Shown here piece by piece: positions 59,369 to 64,000 of a stretch of DNA of 64,000 nucleotides. Both the position numbers and the translations under genes were made by a program. The DNA comes from Dyadobacter sediminis (GTDB taxonomy: Bacteria > Bacteroidota > Bacteroidia > Cytophagales > Spirosomataceae). Every line of letters begins with the position of its first letter. The stretch's first letter is position 1. The notes below the pieces were generated by a model. The model searched no databases. It was not told where the DNA came from and saw only the letters and a list, made by a program, of their open reading frames with translations. The stretch lies in NCBI RefSeq assembly GCF_005860765.1, contig NZ_VCEI01000025.1, forward strand, positions 1 through 64,000. The letters are read 5' to 3'.

Positions 59369-60838
59369 ATGAAGAACCAATTTTATAAAAGATTTTTACT
59401 GATCATACCCATACTGATCCTTTCAGGCTGTGACGAATTTTTGTCTACAGAACCGGACAGCACGCGGGCTACGATCAGTACGCCGAAACAGGTTTCGCAA
59501 TTACTTACAACTGCTTATCCACAAGCGAACTATGTTGTATTTGCCGAGTCGATGAGTGACAATGTGAGCGATAAAGGAGTAGGCGAGGACGACAAGACGA
59601 ACCGGGCTTCGTACCTTTTTCAGAATGTGGAAGCGACTGTGGATGATTCGGATTCGCCTGATCTGTACTGGGCGGAATGCTATCGTGCGATTTCAGTTAC
59701 AAACCAGGCGCTGGAAATCATTGACAATGTTGAAAATCCGTCCGAATTTTCGGCTCAGCGCGGAGAAGCACTTGTTGCAAGAGCTTATGCGCATTTTATG
59801 CTCGTTACTTTTTTCAGCAAGTTTTATGATCCGGCACAGCCGAACACCAATCCCGGCATTCCGTATGTAACCAAGCCGGAAACTGTTGTGCTTGAAAAAT
59901 ATGAAAGAAAAACAGTAGCCTACGTTTATGAAATGATTGAAAAGGATCTGCTGGAAGGATTGCCTTTAATTAGTGACGGTTCCTATACGGTTCCCAAGTA
60001 TCATTTTAACCGTGCGGCTGCATATGCATTTGCCACCCGTTTTTATCTGGTCAAAAAGGATTATGCAAAAGTAGTGCAGTACGCCGATCAGGCTTTTTCA
60101 GGAGGCAGTATCGGTGATTATCTGAGGCCGTGGAACACGACCTATGCGTCCATGTCGCCGGCAGAACTGAACAATATTTTTTCAAGGGCAAGTGAGAATG
60201 CCAATCTTTTGCTGATAGAAACCGCTTCTACTGTTGGCCGGTTTGTAGCCCGGTACAGATATGGAATGACGTATCAAAAATGGCTTGAAATATCTTCGGG
60301 GGACGGAATCATTGCAGGCGGAGCAAACTGGGCTTATCCATTATATTATCAGGGTGATAACAATTATTTTATTCCGAAATTGTCAGAGTATTTTGTACGC
60401 GAATCCGTGAATGCTGAAATTGGTATCGCCTATGTGATGCTACCGGCATTTACAGCCGAAGAAGTCTTGTTCAACCGTGCCGAAGCCAACGCATATCTTG
60501 GAAATTCAGCTGCTGCTCTTGCTGATTTAAACGTATTTGCGAGTAAAAGAGTAAGTAATTACAAGGCATCAACGCATGTAATTACGGCAGCCAGTATCCG
60601 CAGTTTTTTCGGAACTTCCAATGTAAGACAAGGTTTGATCAATACCATTTTGGCTTTTAAAAGAATTGAATTCGTTCAGGAAGGAATGCGATGGTTTGAC
60701 ATTCAGCGATACGGCATTGAAGTGGAACATGAAACAGTAATGGGTTCAGTTATAACAGTTTCCGCCAATGATCCGAGGCGCGTTGTGCAGATACCGCAGT
60801 TTGCTACGGTTTCAGGAATAAAACAGAACGATAGATAA
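59369..60838 (+). CDS. RagB/SusD family nutrient-uptake lipoprotein
   Basis: A 489-residue SusD-type surface lipoprotein, lipobox LILSGC (Cys21). It has the SusD tetratricopeptide-like helices, including ALVARAYAHFMLVTFF near residue 135, EEVLFNRAEANAYLGN and IEFVQEGMRWFDIQRYG, which match conserved family motifs. It covers the SusC channel and binds substrate at the cell surface. The C-terminus is shorter than usual, ending GIKQNDR without the typical QNPGY tail, though length is normal. It lies between SusC and the zinc-metallohydrolase lipoprotein gene, 20 bases upstream of the latter. Confidence 0.94.
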   Translation: MKNQFYKRFLLIIPILILSGCDEFLSTEPDSTRATISTPKQVSQLLTTAYPQANYVVFAESMSDNVSDKGVGEDDKTNRASYLFQNVEATVDDSDSPDLYWAECYRAISVTNQALEIIDNVENPSEFSAQRGEALVARAYAHFMLVTFFSKFYDPAQPNTNPGIPYVTKPETVVLEKYERKTVAYVYEMIEKDLLEGLPLISDGSYTVPKYHFNRAAAYAFATRFYLVKKDYAKVVQYADQAFSGGSIGDYLRPWNTTYASMSPAELNNIFSRASENANLLLIETASTVGRFVARYRYGMTYQKWLEISSGDGIIAGGANWAYPLYYQGDNNYFIPKLSEYFVRESVNAEIGIAYVMLPAFTAEEVLFNRAEANAYLGNSAAALADLNVFASKRVSNYKASTHVITAASIRSFFGTSNVRQGLINTILAFKRIEFVQEGMRWFDIQRYGIEVEHETVMGSVITVSANDPRRVVQIPQFATVSGIKQNDR

Positions 60839-60858
60839 AATTTTGAAATTATTGCAAT

Positions 60859-61785
60859 ATGATTTTTAACAAAATACCCGGGCTTTTCTTTGCTGCATTG
60901 CTGATGAGCTTTGTATTGAGTGGCTGCAAAGAAGAGGAAATAGGCGAAGTGGATGATATATCCGGCCTTGGCGGCGTTGAATGGGCTCAGGGTCCGCTGG
61001 ACAAATGGATACTGGACAGTCTGGTAATGCCTTATAACATTTCAGCCAAATACAAATGGGACCAGTTTGAATTCGGGAATATCACAAAAAACCTCGTGCC
61101 GCCGGATGAAGCGCAGGTTGTGCCATTATTAAGCGCCATTAAAAGGGGATGGGCCGCTCCGTACGTTGAAGAAGCCGGAAAAGTGTTTTTTAACAAGTAT
61201 TCGCCCAAGTTCTTCATTCTTTCCGGAAGCAACGAGTTCAATACCAACGGAACCGTAACGCTGGGAACAGCCGAAGGCGGACGCAAGGTGATTCTGTACG
61301 GCGTAAACCTTTTCAAGGTAAAAGGAATGCCTGAATACAATGCGGTAAGAGATTCTTCTTTTGTTAAGCAATGGTTTTTTCAGACGATACATCATGAATT
61401 TGGCCATATCCTGCATCAAACCGTATTGTATCCTGTGGAGTATAAAAGCATAAGTGCTGGCGTATATCAGGGCGGTAACTGGATCAACTGGGACGATGCA
61501 TACGCACGCAGAAACGGGTTTATTACCGCTTACAGCTCTTCCAGCTTTGATGAGGATTTTGTTGAAATGATTGCCATCATGCTGATTGAAGGCAAGGCGG
61601 GTTTCGATAAAATGGTTAATGAAATTCCGGAAGGAACCAGCGAACAGGGTGTAACGCGCGCTCAGGCACAGGCTGCGCTGAGACAAAAAGAAGCGATCGT
61701 TGTGGCATACTATAAGAATACGTGGAAAATTGATTTTTACAGCCTTCAGACCAAGGTCAGAAAATCCATGAACACGCTTTTCTAA
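60859..61785 (+). CDS. Substrate import-associated zinc metallohydrolase lipoprotein
   Basis: A 308-residue lipoprotein (FVLSGC, Cys23). The HExxH zinc motif is IHHEFGHILHQ (His179, Glu180, His183), and SFDEDFVEMIA about 50 residues later may supply the third ligand. This matches the family known as substrate import-associated zinc metallohydrolase lipoprotein, which always sits next to SusC/SusD genes. It is probably surface-exposed and may cleave a peptide or protein at the mouth of the transporter. It lies 20 bases after the SusD gene and before the DUF4302 gene, in one operon. Confidence 0.92.
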   Translation: MIFNKIPGLFFAALLMSFVLSGCKEEEIGEVDDISGLGGVEWAQGPLDKWILDSLVMPYNISAKYKWDQFEFGNITKNLVPPDEAQVVPLLSAIKRGWAAPYVEEAGKVFFNKYSPKFFILSGSNEFNTNGTVTLGTAEGGRKVILYGVNLFKVKGMPEYNAVRDSSFVKQWFFQTIHHEFGHILHQTVLYPVEYKSISAGVYQGGNWINWDDAYARRNGFITAYSSSSFDEDFVEMIAIMLIEGKAGFDKMVNEIPEGTSEQGVTRAQAQAALRQKEAIVVAYYKNTWKIDFYSLQTKVRKSMNTLF

Positions 61786-61838
61786 CAGAATTATCAAGTA
61801 CCTTTTTGCAAGCTATTCCAATTACAAAATTATCCCGG

Positions 61839-63146
61839 ATGAAAAAGTCCATTTTATATCTGCTGTTTTTAAGTACTGCTTTCTTTTCCTGCGAAAACAA
61901 AGACGATACCGTTTTTGAAGAAACAGCGGACGTTCGCATCAATGCCGCTCTTGCATCTTATGAAAAACAGCTGGTGGAAGCGCCGTATGGATGGAATGCC
62001 GTCGTTTATCCGGCACTCGGAGGTAGTTATGGCTTTTATTTCAAATTTGACGACAAGAACCGCGTGGTCATGTATTCGGATTTCAGCAATGAAGCGGCGG
62101 CGACTTCCAAGGAAAGCAGTTACCGGCTGAAAGCCATGCAAACACCCACTCTGATTTTTGACACGTATTCCTATCTTCATGTGCTTGCAGATCCTGACCG
62201 GGATGTAAATGGAGGTGTAACGGGAGTAGGGCTTGGTGCGGATTTCGAGTTCAGCATTTTTCCGGATTCTGTGAAAACGGATGTGATTTCACTGGTTGGA
62301 AGAAAAAACCAGAGCCGGCTTGTGCTGACAAAAGCCACGCAGGAACAATCGGCTGCATACCTGAAAGGTGATCTTGCAAAAGGATTGTTGTTTAATAATA
62401 TAGAAAAATATCAGACTTATTTCAAGCGTGTAACACTAGGCGGTGTAGCGTATGAAATAACAGCGAACCCCATTGCCAGAACAATGAAGCTGACATGGCT
62501 GGACGGCAATGCGCCAAAGACTTTTACAACCAATTATTACTATACTTCGTCAGGTATTGCTTTTGTTTCTCCGCTGACAAACGGCGCACAAACCATCTCC
62601 GGTTTCAGTAATATAACCTGGAATGCAGCCACTCTTCAGCTCGGCGTTTCGGCCGGCGGTTCCACGGCTATTGTACAAAGTGCGGCAAAACCCTTGTCAG
62701 TGGATGCAGGCGCCGCAAAAAGATGGTGGCAGTCTCCGATAGAGTCGGGCGGTGAATGGCGGTCGGACAGTGCATTTCACGTAAACGGAGCGGACGATGC
62801 CTATAATGTCAGTTCGTTGAAAGTTGATCAGGGATTTTATGTGTTTTACGTTTATCAGCCGGGAATTAATCCTAAATACGACTTGTTTGGGCCTGCATTT
62901 GTTGTAGGTAATGCATTGACACTGGAATATGCCGATGCACCAGCGACGCCAACCTTTGCAGCTGACGGAAGAATAATTTTTACCAAGTACGGCACATTCG
63001 GAGAATTCCCGAAAACAGGACCGGCGGTAAGCACATCCAATTTGCTGTTTGATACCAGCGGTTATTATATGGTTCAGACCTCGGCAACAACTTACGATAT
63101 GATCAGTGCCAAAGATGCCAAATCCTGGATAAGCTGGTACAGATAA
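61839..63146 (+). CDS. DUF4302 family lipoprotein
   Basis: A 435-residue lipoprotein (FLSTAFFSC, Cys18). The pattern after the lipobox, ADVRINAALASYEKQLVEAPYGWNAVVYP then GGSYGFYFKFDDKNRVVMYSD, is typical of DUF4302, whose members accompany SusCD and HExxH lipoproteins. The rest is beta-rich and may bind the same substrate on the outer leaflet. The start at 61839 gives the signal directly; an in-frame ATG 33 bases upstream overlaps the end of the preceding gene's untranslated spacer and is less likely. It is the last gene of the four-gene uptake operon, followed by a strong terminator. Confidence 0.88.
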   Translation: MKKSILYLLFLSTAFFSCENKDDTVFEETADVRINAALASYEKQLVEAPYGWNAVVYPALGGSYGFYFKFDDKNRVVMYSDFSNEAAATSKESSYRLKAMQTPTLIFDTYSYLHVLADPDRDVNGGVTGVGLGADFEFSIFPDSVKTDVISLVGRKNQSRLVLTKATQEQSAAYLKGDLAKGLLFNNIEKYQTYFKRVTLGGVAYEITANPIARTMKLTWLDGNAPKTFTTNYYYTSSGIAFVSPLTNGAQTISGFSNITWNAATLQLGVSAGGSTAIVQSAAKPLSVDAGAAKRWWQSPIESGGEWRSDSAFHVNGADDAYNVSSLKVDQGFYVFYVYQPGINPKYDLFGPAFVVGNALTLEYADAPATPTFAADGRIIFTKYGTFGEFPKTGPAVSTSNLLFDTSGYYMVQTSATTYDMISAKDAKSWISWYR

Positions 63147-63164
63147 TAATTTGTAAAAGATACT

Positions 63165-63206
63165 ACAACAAAAAATCACTTCCGTAAAGAAGTGATTTTT
63201 TGTTGT
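63165..63206. terminator. Bidirectional terminator between facing SusCD operons
   Basis: A perfect 17-bp stem (63165-63181 and 63190-63206, 8-base loop) containing A- and T-runs that serve as the U-tract in each direction. It separates the convergent DUF4302 and SusD genes. Confidence 0.9.
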
Positions 63207-63234
63207 TCAGTAAATTATTTAAAACGCAGTATTC

Positions 63235-64000
63235 CTAGTTATAACCTTCATTCTGAACTAGTTTCGGGTTCACATCGATTTCACGCTGCGGAAGTGGAAG
63301 AATAAGTTTCGGCGAGTTGTACGGCAGCGTTCCGACGTTGCCTTTGTTGCGTTTGATGTCGTATAAAGTATGACCTTCAAAAGCAAGTTCAAGATGACGT
63401 TCCTTCAAGATGGATGCCAGCGTAACGGTTGTTGCCGGTTTCAGCTTTGCACGGGTCCGGATCACATTGATATCTGCCAGCGGAGTCGCACCGATTGCCG
63501 TTCCCAGGCGGAAATTGGCTTCCGCACGCGTCAGATACATTTCCGCAAGCCGGAATACAAGCACATTGGTAAAAGTGTCCAGATATTTCCGTGTAAATGT
63601 ATTGTTCGTCGGAGTTATAAAGAAAGTTCCTCTGACATCGCCAGGCTCATAAAGGCTGATATGCTTTGGCAGTATCCGGATGTCACCGCGTCCGGAAGTA
63701 CCCGGAATGTCGGAAATGGTTGTTCCAAAGAAAGTAGTCATATCATTGACTCCGTCCTGCTGCGTAACAATCATGGAAAATATATATTCTCCGGGATTCG
63801 CACCGCCGTTGTTCAGAAACGTGTTGAACAGATCTTCAAAGTTTTCTTCAAGAGCAAATTCACCGGAGGAAATTACTTCATTGGCTTCATCGCGTGCCCC
63901 TGCAAAATTGGACTGCATCAGGTAAACGCGTGAAAGCTGGGCAGAAGCGGCATACTTGGTGGCATAATTGGTGTTGGTTTCAGGCAGCAGCGTTTTAGCC
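63235..64000 (-). CDS. RagB/SusD family lipoprotein, partial (C-terminal part)
   Basis: About 254 codons of a SusD-type protein remain; the frame is open to the right edge, where the N-terminus is cut off. It has VFRLAEMYLTRAEANFRLG, ILKERHLELAFEGHTLYDIKRNKGNVG, and the classic tail LPLPQREIDVNPKLVQNEGYN, all conserved SusD motifs. It belongs to a second uptake operon on the minus strand whose SusC gene should lie beyond the window. It converges with the SusC-SusD-HExxH-DUF4302 operon across a bidirectional terminator. The substrate is unknown. Confidence 0.92.
   Translation of the reverse strand, partial: AKTLLPETNTNYATKYAASAQLSRVYLMQSNFAGARDEANEVISSGEFALEENFEDLFNTFLNNGGANPGEYIFSMIVTQQDGVNDMTTFFGTTISDIPGTSGRGDIRILPKHISLYEPGDVRGTFFITPTNNTFTRKYLDTFTNVLVFRLAEMYLTRAEANFRLGTAIGATPLADINVIRTRAKLKPATTVTLASILKERHLELAFEGHTLYDIKRNKGNVGTLPYNSPKLILPLPQREIDVNPKLVQNEGYN

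Overview
The window reads as chromosomal DNA of a member of the phylum Bacteroidota, most likely order Cytophagales; a Dyadobacter- or Spirosoma-like organism is my guess from gene content, not a measured assignment. The evidence is the SusC/SusD outer-membrane pairs, lipoproteins with a Cys straight after a short hydrophobic signal, a type IX secretion plug protein, a PUR/DUF3276 protein, several DUF families largely confined to this phylum, and promoter-like TTTG/TAnnTTTG signals. I see no prophage, rRNA, tRNA or CRISPR array.

Layout. 1-5.1 kb: end of a SusD gene, a terminator, then an overlapping pair coding for a VCBS/ASPIC-UnbV lipoprotein and a vanadium-type haloperoxidase lipoprotein. 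5.1-20.6 kb: single genes and small operons (patatin lipase, metallo-beta-lactamase-fold hydrolase, GH92 mannosidase, a Tat-exported D-amino-acid-oxidase-like flavoprotein with rearranged domain order, methyltransferase, threonine aldolase, DUF421 protein, M3 peptidase, SMP-30 lactonase). A 132-bp tandem repeat of palindromes lies at 19.0-19.65 kb. 20.6-26.1 kb is accessory in character: a SymE-like toxin divergent from two small XRE regulators, a DUF6934 gene paired with a 57-residue ORF, a GH18/oxidoreductase pair and a HigBA toxin-antitoxin operon.

26.3-33.2 kb: a co-directional minus-strand catabolic block (AraC regulator, GH88-like unsaturated glucuronyl hydrolase, TIM-barrel isomerase, Gfo/Idh/MocA dehydrogenase, SDR, MFS transporter) that probably takes up and degrades a uronic-acid-containing sugar. 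Two of its intergenic gaps are bounded by inverted arrays of a degenerate 7-bp repeat. 33.2-55.6 kb is mostly housekeeping and envelope: ABC exporter, PBP1A, MsrB, outer-membrane proteins, circularly permuted ATP-grasp plus esterase, PheS, LytTR regulator, RadA, DUF58, RlpA, PUR protein, YchF, T9SS plug, Uma2 nuclease, ABC-F protein and precorrin-2 dehydrogenase.

55.9-63.1 kb: a four-gene SusC-SusD-HExxH lipoprotein-DUF4302 lipoprotein operon. It faces a second, truncated SusD gene at the right edge across a strong bidirectional terminator. Many gene ends carry perfect inverted repeats that look like intrinsic terminators, which helps delimit the transcription units.
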